From: Acidobacteriaceae bacterium
GTDB taxonomy: Bacteria; Acidobacteriota; Terriglobia; Terriglobales; Acidobacteriaceae
Assembly: GCA_030039035.1 (NCBI GenBank)
Contig: JASHQQ010000125.1
Coordinates: 1 to 41,174, forward strand
Reading direction: 5' to 3'
Length of the DNA stretch: 41,174 bases
Shown: one piece after another, positions 17,142-23,263 of the stretch
Numbering within the stretch: the first letter of the stretch is position 1
Layout: every line of letters begins with the position of its first letter
Translations under genes and position numbers: made by a program
The notes under the pieces: generated by a model
Told to the model about the DNA's origin: nothing
Databases searched by the model: none
What the model saw: the letters and a program-made list of their open reading frames with translations, nothing else

Positions 17142-18063
17142 GGCTGCAATCTCCTCCAGGGACGAAAGGCCGCTTGCGCCCGGCCTTTATATCGTCGCCA
17201 CACCGATAGGGAATCTGGGCGACATTACGCTGCGCGCCCTCGATGTGCTGAAGCGCGCCGATCGCATCGCCTGCGAAGACACCCGCCATACGCAAAAGCT
17301 GCTGAATCACTTTGGCATCGTGACGCCGACGGTAAGCTGCCACGAGCACAACGAACGCGCGCGCGCCGCGGAGCTGATCGCGGCGATGAAGAACGGCGGG
17401 CGCATCGCGCTGGTCTCCGACGCCGGCACGCCCGGCATCAGCGATCCGGGAAGCTTGCTGGTCACGCAGGCAATCGCCGCGGGGGTTTCCGTGATTCCCA
17501 TTCCCGGGGCCAACGCAGCGCTTGCCGCGCTGACCGCCTCGGGCATCGCGGCGGCCGAGTTCCATTTCGCCGGGTTCCTGCCGGAGAAGCCAGGCGCGCG
17601 GCGAACGCGACTCGAGTCGTTGCTTGCAGAGTGCGAAGCGGCCGAGGCACCGCGCACGCTCGTTTTCCACGAAGCGCCACATCGGATTCTGCCAATGCTC
17701 GAGGACCTCGAATCGATGTGGGGCGCGGACCGCCGCATTGTCGTAGCTCGCGAACTGACCAAGGTCCACGAGGAATTCCTGCGTGGGACGGTTGTGGAAG
17801 TGCGGAAGGTGCTAGGCAGCCGCGAACAGGTGCGCGGAGAATTCGTCGTTCTGGTCGATGCGCAGCCACGGACCGGCGCTCGCGTGCGAGTCCAGGTTCA
17901 GGAAAGCGTCGCCGGCCGGATCGCTCGCCTTCAGGCGGAGGGTGGCGTCGACGAAATGGAAGCGCTGAAGCGGTTGGCGCGAGAACGGGGATTGTCGAAG
18001 AGCGAACTGTATCGCGAGCTGCAGCGCGAGCGGGCGCGACCAAAGGGCCGCGGCAAATCCTGA
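17134..18063 (+). CDS. rsmI: 16S rRNA (cytidine(1402)-2'-O)-methyltransferase RsmI
   Basis: A 309-residue tetrapyrrole-methylase-fold enzyme with the RsmI signatures YIVATPIGNLGDIT, ACEDTRHTQKLL, SDAGTPGISDPG and IPIPGANAALAAL. The C-terminal HTH-like tail (SKSELYRELQRERAR) is also typical. It 2'-O-methylates C1402 of 16S rRNA. The start is GTG at 17134, inside the end of the upstream CBS membrane protein (8-bp overlap) and preceded by AGGAAA; the ATG at 17138 is out of frame. About 310 residues is slightly above the E. coli length of 286. An inverted-repeat structure follows the gene at 18086-18179. Confidence 0.93.
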   Translation: MNEAAISSRDERPLAPGLYIVATPIGNLGDITLRALDVLKRADRIACEDTRHTQKLLNHFGIVTPTVSCHEHNERARAAELIAAMKNGGRIALVSDAGTPGISDPGSLLVTQAIAAGVSVIPIPGANAALAALTASGIAAAEFHFAGFLPEKPGARRTRLESLLAECEAAEAPRTLVFHEAPHRILPMLEDLESMWGADRRIVVARELTKVHEEFLRGTVVEVRKVLGSREQVRGEFVVLVDAQPRTGARVRVQVQESVAGRIARLQAEGGVDEMEALKRLARERGLSKSELYRELQRERARPKGRGKS

Positions 18064-18085
18064 GGCGCAATCGCGCCCGGCCGCC

Positions 18086-18179
18086 GATAGTTCACGGTTC
18101 GTAGTTCACAGGTCGGAGCCTTTATGGCTCGAACCGGAAGCATGAGCGCCTGTCGAATCATCGTGAACCGCGAACTATC
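18086..18179. repeat. Nested inverted repeat between rsmI and the NTF2-like gene
   Basis: The outer arms GATAGTTCACGGTTC (18086-18100) and GAACCGCGAACTATC (18165-18179) are complementary at 14 of 15 positions. Inside them lies a second hairpin, GAGCC (18116-18120) with GGCTC (18126-18130). The whole 94-base unit could fold into a long branched hairpin. It may terminate rsmI or be a dispersed repeat; no coding frame uses it. Confidence 0.6.
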
Positions 18180-18200
18180 CTGAACGCGGAGGGACTCTGG

Positions 18201-18653
18201 ATGAAAAAGCTCCTGCCAATTCCGGTTCTGATTTGTCTTGCAATTTCGGGGATCGCGCAAGCGAGCCCCGACGAAGCCGCCATTCGCGCCGCCATGGCGG
18301 CCCAGGCCGCGGCGTGGAATCGTGCCGACATTCCCGCTTTCATGCGGGCCTATGAGAATTCGCCGCAGACGACGTTCATCGGAGCGACGCTGCGCAAGGG
18401 GTATGAGCCGATCTTCGAGCGATACAAGACGGCCTACTCGACTCCCGAACAGATGGGCACACTGAGCTTCGGCGCCATCGAAGTGCGCCTTCTCGAAGGA
18501 TCGTGCGGCAAGCCGGAGTTTGCCGTGGTCACCGGCACGTTTCATCTGGAGCGTTTGGCCAGGGGCGAAGCCAAAAAGGACGATGGAATTTTCTCGCTCG
18601 TCTGGCGCAAGGGGGCCGACGGATGGAAGATCGTTCTCGATCACACCAGCTAG
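18201..18653 (+). CDS. Secreted NTF2/SnoaL-like (DUF4440) protein
   Basis: A 150-residue protein with a clear signal peptide (MKKLLPIPVLICLAISGIAQA) and a cone-shaped NTF2-like fold indicated by IRAAMAAQAAAWNRADIPAFM, TTFIGATLRKGYEPIFERY, FAVVTGTFHLERL and the C-terminal WRKGADGWKIVLDHTS. DUF4440/SnoaL-like domains bind small hydrophobic ligands or act as isomerases; secreted stand-alone members in acidobacteria have no known job. The start has GGAGGG about seven bases upstream. It stands alone between the rsmI inverted repeat and a converging hairpin at 18660. Confidence 0.85.
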   Translation: MKKLLPIPVLICLAISGIAQASPDEAAIRAAMAAQAAAWNRADIPAFMRAYENSPQTTFIGATLRKGYEPIFERYKTAYSTPEQMGTLSFGAIEVRLLEGSCGKPEFAVVTGTFHLERLARGEAKKDDGIFSLVWRKGADGWKIVLDHTS

Positions 18654-18659
18654 GCGAGC

Positions 18660-18685
18660 GGGCCGGCGACTGCGGCTGCCGGCCC
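18660..18685. terminator. GC-rich hairpin between convergent genes
   Basis: Perfect 8-bp arms GGGCCGGC (18660-18667) and GCCGGCCC (18678-18685) flank a 10-base loop, seven bases after the NTF2-like gene stop and 30 bases before the end of the opposing gene. There is no T tract on either side. A bidirectional terminator is plausible. Confidence 0.45.
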
Positions 18686-18714
18686 TACGGGAAGGCTGGA
18701 AAGCGCTCCGCCCC

Positions 18715-19182
18715 TCAGTCGCTGTCCTTCAGGATTTCGACCGTCGGGGACGACTCGCTCTCATTCGTCAGCTCGCCCCGGTCGGGTCCGGTCAACCGCA
18801 GGGTGAAACGCACCGGTGGCGTATCGAGCGAGGCCGGCGGATGCGCGCGCCGGTGGCTCACGGCGAAGCTGAGCGTGACGCCGTCGAATCCGGGATCGAT
18901 CAGGGGCTGGGGAACGCCCGGCGTCGAAGTCTCCGCCTTGCCCGGCTCCCGTCGCAGCAGGTAGAAGAGGATCGCGCCGTTGAGCGAACCCGTTTCGCAG
19001 GTCACGTAGAGCGTGACGGCGGGCAGGCCATCCATCTGCGCGCGCCACACGCCTTCAATGGCCTGGCGGTTCCGCGCCTGGCTCGATTGCGACGCCAAAA
19101 CGTCGCGCGAAGAGACTTGTACGATCACGGCCGCGGTGACGAGCGCGGCGACGACGACGAGCGGTGCGAATCGTGTTTTCAC
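18715..19182 (-). CDS. Small secreted protein of unknown function, paralogue of its upstream neighbour
   Basis: A 155-residue protein with an N-terminal hydrophobic signal or anchor (FAPLVVVAALVTAAVIVQV) and a soluble domain I do not recognise. GTG at 19182 is the start, with AAAGGAGA six bases upstream. The segment EGVWRAQMDGLPAVTLYV, followed by GSLNGAILFYLLRREPG and then PLIDPGFDGVTLSF, aligns in order with AGIW, TGTLGGPIVLDIVRRDGG and VLVHPRVDGDKLSFDV of the gene at 19213-19641. The two genes are 30 bases apart and co-oriented, so they are likely a tandem duplication in one operon. The beta-strand-rich pattern suggests a small lipocalin-like or beta-sandwich domain; this is inference. Confidence 0.8.
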   Translation of the reverse strand: MKTRFAPLVVVAALVTAAVIVQVSSRDVLASQSSQARNRQAIEGVWRAQMDGLPAVTLYVTCETGSLNGAILFYLLRREPGKAETSTPGVPQPLIDPGFDGVTLSFAVSHRRAHPPASLDTPPVRFTLRLTGPDRGELTNESESSPTVEILKDSD

Positions 19183-19212
19183 GGCTGTCTCCTTTGCTTC
19201 CTCGACGGATTT

Positions 19213-19641
19213 CTATGGGTTCTTTGCCATTTCGACCACCGGAGCTTCGGGGCCGCAGTTCACGCAATGCAGGCTGGCCTTGCCGTCGGACAGGAGCATG
19301 ACGACAAAGCTGGCGACCTTGACCGAGCCGTCGCGCCCCTCCATGCGCACGTCGAACGAAAGCTTGTCGCCGTCGACCCGCGGATGGACGAGCACATGCG
19401 GTTCCCGCGCGATCCCATGCGGGAGCCCGCCATCGCGCCGGACGATGTCGAGGACGATCGGTCCGCCAAGCGTACCGGTATCGGTGGCGAGCGTCATGGT
19501 TCCGGTGGGCAGGCCTTCGGCATCCGCGAGCCAGATGCCGGCCCAGGGATCGCTGCCCGGAGGTGCCTGGGCCGTCAGACCGATCGCGGCAGCACATAAC
19601 GCAGCCGCGGCGAGCGCGATCACACGTATCCTGTGCTTCAT
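19213..19641 (-). CDS. Small secreted protein of unknown function, first gene of a paralogous pair
   Basis: A 142-residue protein with a signal peptide (VIALAAAALCAAAIGLTAQA). The start at 19641 is set by AAGGAGG eight bases upstream. The mature part begins with a DPWAGIWLADAEGLPTGTMTL segment, then a GTLGGPIV strand and a DGDKLSFDVRMEG segment, all repeated in diverged form in the next gene. The C-terminus has two cysteines (LHCVNCGPE), which the paralogue lacks. Segments of the form 'GxW ... GxLxGxI ... DGxxLSF' recall the secreted domains used by acidobacteria to hold small ligands or inhibit enzymes, but no function is known. Confidence 0.8.
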   Translation of the reverse strand: MKHRIRVIALAAAALCAAAIGLTAQAPPGSDPWAGIWLADAEGLPTGTMTLATDTGTLGGPIVLDIVRRDGGLPHGIAREPHVLVHPRVDGDKLSFDVRMEGRDGSVKVASFVVMLLSDGKASLHCVNCGPEAPVVEMAKNP

Positions 19642-19761
19642 TTCCGTTCCTCCTTCTTTGCGAATTGTCGGGGATTGCCGTGGCGGGGAGCGATCCGCCA
19701 CAGCCATTCAGCACCCGGCCGGCCACGTCACGATTGCCGGTTTGTCGCGGCCTGAAGCCGG

Positions 19762-20649
19762 CTACACCTGCTTGCCAATGGCCGCCGTGGCCAGCGTTCC
19801 ACCCAGACCCATGGTTTCCACCGCGGACGAGGGCACGATCACCATCGAGCCGCGTTCCTTGATGGCTTCGTAGAGCATGTTCATGGCGCGCAGGTGCAGC
19901 GCCACGGGATTTTCGGTGTAAGCCGACGCGGCCGAGACGAACTTCTCCGAGATTTCGGTTTCCGCCTGGCCGAGGATGATGCGCGCCTGGCGCTCGCGTT
20001 CGGCCTGCGCCTGACGCGACATGGCGTCCTCGAGGCTCTGCGGAATGCGCACGTCGCGAATCTCGACCGAATGCACGGTGATGCCCCAGGGATTGGTCTT
20101 CTCGTCGAGGATGCGCTGCAGCTCATGGCCCAGCAGTTCGCGCTCGGTGATCATCTGCGCAAGCTCGTGGCGTCCGATCGATTCGCGCAGCGCCGTCTGC
20201 GCGCTGAGGTTGATGGCCTCGATAAAGCTTTCCACTTCGAGGATCGCCTTTTCCGCATTCCACACCATCCAGAAGACGATGGCGTCGACGTTGACGGGCA
20301 CCGTGTCGCGGGTCAGCGTCGACTCGGCGGTCACGCTGTGCACGCGCACGCGCTGGTCCACATGCGGGCTGATGGCCTCGAAGACCGGCACAATGAAGAA
20401 CAGTCCCGGTCCGCGCAGCCCCACGTAGCGGCCCAGCCGCAGGAGCGCCACCTTCTCCCACGGCTGCACCACCTTGACGGCGAAGAGCAGATAAAGGCCG
20501 GCGAGACCGCCGGCGATGGCCGGCCACGGCTGGTTGAGCATCGCTGTCGCGATGGCGCCTGCGCCGGCGCAAACGATAAACGCCGTCACGGGGACCCGCT
20601 GCCTCTGGATATCGTGGATCTTCTGAAAGCTCGGTACACTCGTGAACAT
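19762..20649 (-). CDS. SPFH/band-7 family slipin (stomatin-like) membrane protein
   Basis: A 295-residue slipin. Two hydrophobic segments at residues ~20-60 (VPVTAFIVCAGAGAIATAML and AIAGGLAGLYLLFAVKVV) anchor it. The SPFH domain follows: VVQPWEKVALLRLGRYVGLRGPGLFFIVP, VDAIVFWMVWNAEKAIL, and ALRESIGRHELAQMITER. A helical region (residues ~215-250) ends in the conserved IVPSSAVETMGLGG. Such proteins form oligomeric rings or scaffolds in membrane microdomains. No NfeD-type membrane-protease partner lies next to it. It is the second gene of an operon with the GntR regulator, which ends four bases upstream, so it is probably controlled by that regulator. Confidence 0.9.
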   Translation of the reverse strand: MFTSVPSFQKIHDIQRQRVPVTAFIVCAGAGAIATAMLNQPWPAIAGGLAGLYLLFAVKVVQPWEKVALLRLGRYVGLRGPGLFFIVPVFEAISPHVDQRVRVHSVTAESTLTRDTVPVNVDAIVFWMVWNAEKAILEVESFIEAINLSAQTALRESIGRHELAQMITERELLGHELQRILDEKTNPWGITVHSVEIRDVRIPQSLEDAMSRQAQAERERQARIILGQAETEISEKFVSAASAYTENPVALHLRAMNMLYEAIKERGSMVIVPSSAVETMGLGGTLATAAIGKQV

Positions 20650-20652
20650 GGT

Positions 20653-21066
20653 TCAACTCCTTCGCGCCGTTACCTGAGTCCGGCCGCGCAATTCTTCGAT
20701 CAAATCGTCCACCGTGAACCCCGCAGCGCCGGCGCGGGCCACCGCGTCGGTCACTATCTGCGCCAGTTGCCGCTCGCGCTCGGCGTCGGCGCGCTTCAGC
20801 TTCTGCGCGCTGATAAAGGTCCCCGTGCCCTGGTGCGTCTCCAGCAGGCCGCCCAGCTCGAGCTCGCGATAGGCGCGGACCACGGTGTTGGGATTGATCT
20901 CGAGATCGACGGCGAGCTGGCGCACGGTGGGCAACTGATCGCCGGCGGCAAGCGCGCCCGAGGCGATGCCGCCGCGCACCTGGTCGATGAGCTGGCGATA
21001 GACCGGGACGCCGCTATGAAGATCGAGCCGGAAGCTGAACCGGGTTGGCGAGGACGACGGGCTCAT
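20653..21066 (-). CDS. GntR family transcriptional regulator, YtrA subfamily
   Basis: A 137-residue regulator with an N-terminal winged helix-turn-helix (PVYRQLIDQVRGGIASGAL, QLPTVRQLAVDLEINPNTVVRAYRELE, GTGTF) and only a short C-terminal helical dimerisation tail, as in YtrA-type GntR proteins. These regulators bind palindromes of the form TGTACTA-n-TAGTACA upstream of their own operon and usually repress membrane-protein genes. Exactly such a palindrome lies 10 bases upstream of the start codon. ATG at 21066 has AGGA six bases upstream. The slipin gene follows after a three-base gap. The inducer is unknown. Confidence 0.92.
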   Translation of the reverse strand: MSPSSSPTRFSFRLDLHSGVPVYRQLIDQVRGGIASGALAAGDQLPTVRQLAVDLEINPNTVVRAYRELELGGLLETHQGTGTFISAQKLKRADAERERQLAQIVTDAVARAGAAGFTVDDLIEELRGRTQVTARRS

Positions 21067-21075
21067 GACGATTCC

Positions 21076-21101
21076 TAATGTACTATAAGACTAGTACATT
21101 A
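21076..21101 (-). promoter_or_regulatory. Operator of the GntR-slipin operon (YtrA-type palindrome)
   Basis: A perfect inverted repeat with 10-bp arms, TAATGTACTA (21076-21085) and TAGTACATTA (21092-21101), has a six-base spacer TAAGAC. It matches the known YtrA-class operator pattern. It lies between the predicted -35 element and the start codon of the regulator gene, so bound repressor would block its own promoter. The opposing HIT gene starts 115 bases away and might also feel it. Confidence 0.85.
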
Positions 21102-21107
21102 TGTCAA
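21077..21107 (-). promoter_or_regulatory. Predicted promoter of the GntR-slipin operon
   Basis: On the minus strand a consensus -35 TTGACA (21107-21102) abuts the operator. Two -10 candidates exist: TATAGT (21087-21082) at a 14-base spacing and TACATT (21082-21077) at a 19-base spacing. Neither spacing is optimal, so the true -10 is uncertain. Confidence 0.5.
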
Positions 21108-21216
21108 GCACTTTTTCAAATTTCCTCAAAATCCGCAAACCGGGCCCGTTGGGCGACGATCGGCCGAGCCTGCCGGGGCGCATTCCGGCTTTGCAACTCC
21201 TGTAAACTGAACAGCG

Positions 21217-21555
21217 ATGAGCTGCCTCTTCTGCAAGATCATCGACGGAAGCATTCCGTCGACCGCCGTCTACCAGGACGATCAATGCTACGCTTTCGCG
21301 GACATCCATCCGCGCGCGCCGGTGCACGTTCTGGTGGTGCCGCGCGAGCACATCGCTTCTCTCGGCGAAGCGGCCGGTCATCACAAATCGCTGCTCGGCC
21401 ACCTGATGTGGGTCGCCGCGGAGATCGCGCGCCGGAAGGAGCTGGGCAAGGGCTATCGCGTGGTCATCAACAATGGCGATGAGGGCGGGCAGACAGTCGA
21501 CCACCTTCATTTGCATGTGCTGGGCGGGCGCGCCATGACCTGGCCGCCGGGATAA
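21217..21555 (+). CDS. HIT family (HinT-like) nucleotide-binding protein
   Basis: A 112-residue histidine-triad protein: CLFCKIIDGSIPSTAVYQDD, FADIHPRAPVHVLVVPREHI, NNGDEGGQTVDHLHLHVLGGR. The final motif HLHLHV carries the catalytic His of the HxHxHxx triad, and the CxxC at residues 3-6 may bind zinc as in other HinT proteins. Members hydrolyse purine nucleoside phosphoramidates and related AMP adducts in the cytoplasm. It is monocistronic, with a hairpin 30 bases after its stop. The start at 21217 is fixed by homology; no Shine-Dalgarno-like sequence is visible, so the message may be leaderless or weakly translated. Confidence 0.93.
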   Translation: MSCLFCKIIDGSIPSTAVYQDDQCYAFADIHPRAPVHVLVVPREHIASLGEAAGHHKSLLGHLMWVAAEIARRKELGKGYRVVINNGDEGGQTVDHLHLHVLGGRAMTWPPG

Positions 21556-21584
21556 GAGGATTCGAAGGCCCAGCCTCATTCCTT

Positions 21585-21610
21585 CCCAGGTCCGAACCCA
21601 CGGACCTGGG
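21585..21610. terminator. Hairpin between the convergent HIT and acetyltransferase genes
   Basis: A perfect 10-bp inverted repeat, CCCAGGTCCG (21585-21594) and CGGACCTGGG (21601-21610), has a six-base loop. It lies 30 bases after the HIT stop and 59 bases before the end of the opposing acetyltransferase gene. No T tract follows; it may act in both directions. Confidence 0.5.
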
Positions 21611-21635
21611 GCACCCAGCCGCCGGGACAGGTGGA

Positions 21636-21666
21636 GCGTCCAGGGTCCGGCGTCCAGCGTCCAGGG
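21636..21666. repeat. Short direct repeats of GCGTCCAG
   Basis: Three copies of GCGTCCAG(GG) lie within 31 bases (21636-21645, 21650-21657, 21657-21666), immediately before the stop of the acetyltransferase gene. The block is non-coding and resembles short degenerate tandem repeats seen between genes in this lineage. Confidence 0.45.
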
Positions 21667-21668
21667 CT

Positions 21669-22130
21669 TCAAAGCGTCTTTCGGTACACAACGAAGCCCG
21701 TGTCCTCCGCGACCTTGTCGTACAGCGTTCTTGCCGTCGCATTGGTCGCGTGCGTATGCCAGTAGACGCGGCTGGCGCCGGCGCGCCCGGCGCAACGGCA
21801 GACATCCTCAATCAGCGCCCGGCCCACGCCCTTTCCCCGCGCGGATTCGAGCGTGAACAGATCCTGCAGATAACAGACCGGCCCGATCGAGATGGTGCTG
21901 CGATGAAACAGGTAATGCACAAGGCCAATCAGTTGGCCCTCGCGTTCCGCCACCAGCGCGTGCATCGGCTCGTAGCCGTCGAAGAAGCGGGACCAGGTCC
22001 TGTGCGTCACTTCATCCGGCAGAGCCGTTGCCCCGTGCCGGCCATAGAACGCGTTGTATCCGTCCCACAGAGGCTTCCATTGCCGGAAGTCACGCTGTTC
22101 AATCGATCGCACCTTGATTTCGCTGCGCAT
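21669..22130 (-). CDS. GNAT family N-acetyltransferase
   Basis: A 153-residue GNAT protein. It has the beta-bulge strand VCYLQDLFTLESARGKGVGRALIED, with the acetyl-CoA pyrophosphate-binding RGKGVG loop, and the late motif YWHTHATNATARTLYDKVAEDTGFVVYRK. Substrate cannot be deduced. ATG at 22130 (MRSEIKVRSIEQRD) is preferred because GAGGGGG lies eight bases upstream; an in-frame ATG at 22181 would add 17 unlikely residues. It is probably monocistronic. Confidence 0.88.
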   Translation of the reverse strand: MRSEIKVRSIEQRDFRQWKPLWDGYNAFYGRHGATALPDEVTHRTWSRFFDGYEPMHALVAEREGQLIGLVHYLFHRSTISIGPVCYLQDLFTLESARGKGVGRALIEDVCRCAGRAGASRVYWHTHATNATARTLYDKVAEDTGFVVYRKTL

Positions 22131-22216
22131 CGCTTCAGCCCCCTCGGGAAATGCGATGAGTGAAAACCTTTCACGATACATCGCTGCGATTCCGGACCCG
22201 CAACGTGCCCGTCACT

Positions 22217-22672
22217 CTAGCGAAGCTTCTCGCGCACGTCGAGCCGAACGAGATAAAGGAAGAAAACCAGATTGAGCAGGCTTTGCACCAGCGCGGCAAC
22301 CTCGTGCCGCGCCTCAAAAATCCAGAAGCAATACGCCACCAGCAGCACCACGGCAGACAGCGTCAGCGCCCAGGCCCAGCGCTTCAGGCGCATGAGCCCG
22401 AAGCTTGCCATGAAAAACGCCGCGGCAAGAATGAGAAAGAGGGGTGGATAGTGGCGCCCGATCGCTCCTGCCACCACCACGCAGGCCAGAATCAGCATAT
22501 AGAGGCTGATGGCGGCGAGCCCAGGCAACTGCAAAATGGTGCGCGCCGCCTCTTCGCGCTTCGGCGCGGCCGGAGGATTCGAAGAGCTTGTCGAATGCGG
22601 CTTGTCCGGCCGCGAAGACGCTGACTCGCGCCCGCCTTCGTGTTCGCCGATTTTCTCCCCTTCTTCGCTCAT
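22217..22672 (-). CDS. Four-helix membrane protein of unknown function, coupled to a cytochrome c gene
   Basis: A 151-residue protein with a charged, low-complexity N-terminus (about 45 residues, rich in Ser, Glu and Pro) and then four hydrophobic helices (LAAISLYMLILACVVVAGAI, LFLILAAAFFMASFGLM, WAWALTLSAVVLLVAYCFWIF, ALVQSLLNLVFFLYLVRL). The start overlaps the stop of the upstream cytochrome c gene (ATGA), so the two proteins are made together and may form a membrane-bound redox unit. I do not recognise the family. Confidence 0.78.
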   Translation of the reverse strand: MSEEGEKIGEHEGGRESASSRPDKPHSTSSSNPPAAPKREEAARTILQLPGLAAISLYMLILACVVVAGAIGRHYPPLFLILAAAFFMASFGLMRLKRWAWALTLSAVVLLVAYCFWIFEARHEVAALVQSLLNLVFFLYLVRLDVREKLR

Positions 22673-23034
22673 AGCGTGTGGAGATACGCCAGCAGATCGC
22701 GCAACTGGTCGTCGTCGAGCGGCGTGCCCGGCATGATCTGGTGGCCGTGCAGGATGACCGCGGTGAGGCGCTCGTCGGTGGGCGGCGCGCCCGAGGGCAT
22801 CGCCTTCACCTTCGTGATCGCCTGCAGGCCGGGGCCGTGCAGGCCGCGCGTGGAGGTGGGATAGTGGCAGCGCGCGCACTTCTCCTGGTACACCTGCGCG
22901 CCGCGCGCTTCCTGCGCGGTCCACTCGGACGCGGGCTTCGAGGGCGGCAGCGACTGGCATGCACCCAGCGCCAGCAAAAGAGCCGCCGCGGGCGGCGAAG
23001 CAAGCCGCCAGGCCGATGGAGAAGGCGCGCGCAT
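22669..23034 (-). CDS. Lipoprotein monohaem cytochrome c
   Basis: A 121-residue class I cytochrome c. The N-terminal signal ends in the lipobox LGAC with Cys26 as the likely lipidated residue. The haem motif is CARCH (residues 53-57). A distal Met ligand is probably the one in HGHQIMPGTPL, and the C-terminal helix is LDDDQLRDLLAYLHTL. It should sit on the periplasmic face and shuttle electrons, or serve as the haem domain of a membrane complex. Downstream it overlaps the four-helix membrane protein. The ATG at 23034 is chosen because it directly precedes the signal peptide; no strong RBS is seen. It lies about 17 kb from the act operon, so a link to that complex is open. Confidence 0.85.
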   Translation of the reverse strand: MRAPSPSAWRLASPPAAALLLALGACQSLPPSKPASEWTAQEARGAQVYQEKCARCHYPTSTRGLHGPGLQAITKVKAMPSGAPPTDERLTAVILHGHQIMPGTPLDDDQLRDLLAYLHTL

Positions 23035-23263
23035 CCGGCTTCGATGATAAATGGCGCGGCGGCTCAGGCATTTCCAGATTGGTTGCAATTCGAAGTGAAG
23101 ACGCGAAGTCGGCGCCACCCAATGACGGATCGACACGGTTCCTGGCCGGATTGCGGTCCAAGGTCCCACAACGACGCCCAGGGAGATTGCCGAATTCTTC
23201 AGCGATTGCCGACAGTTCGGAGGCGGACCGGAAGATGGAAGGCATCCCGGCTAACCGGGTTCG

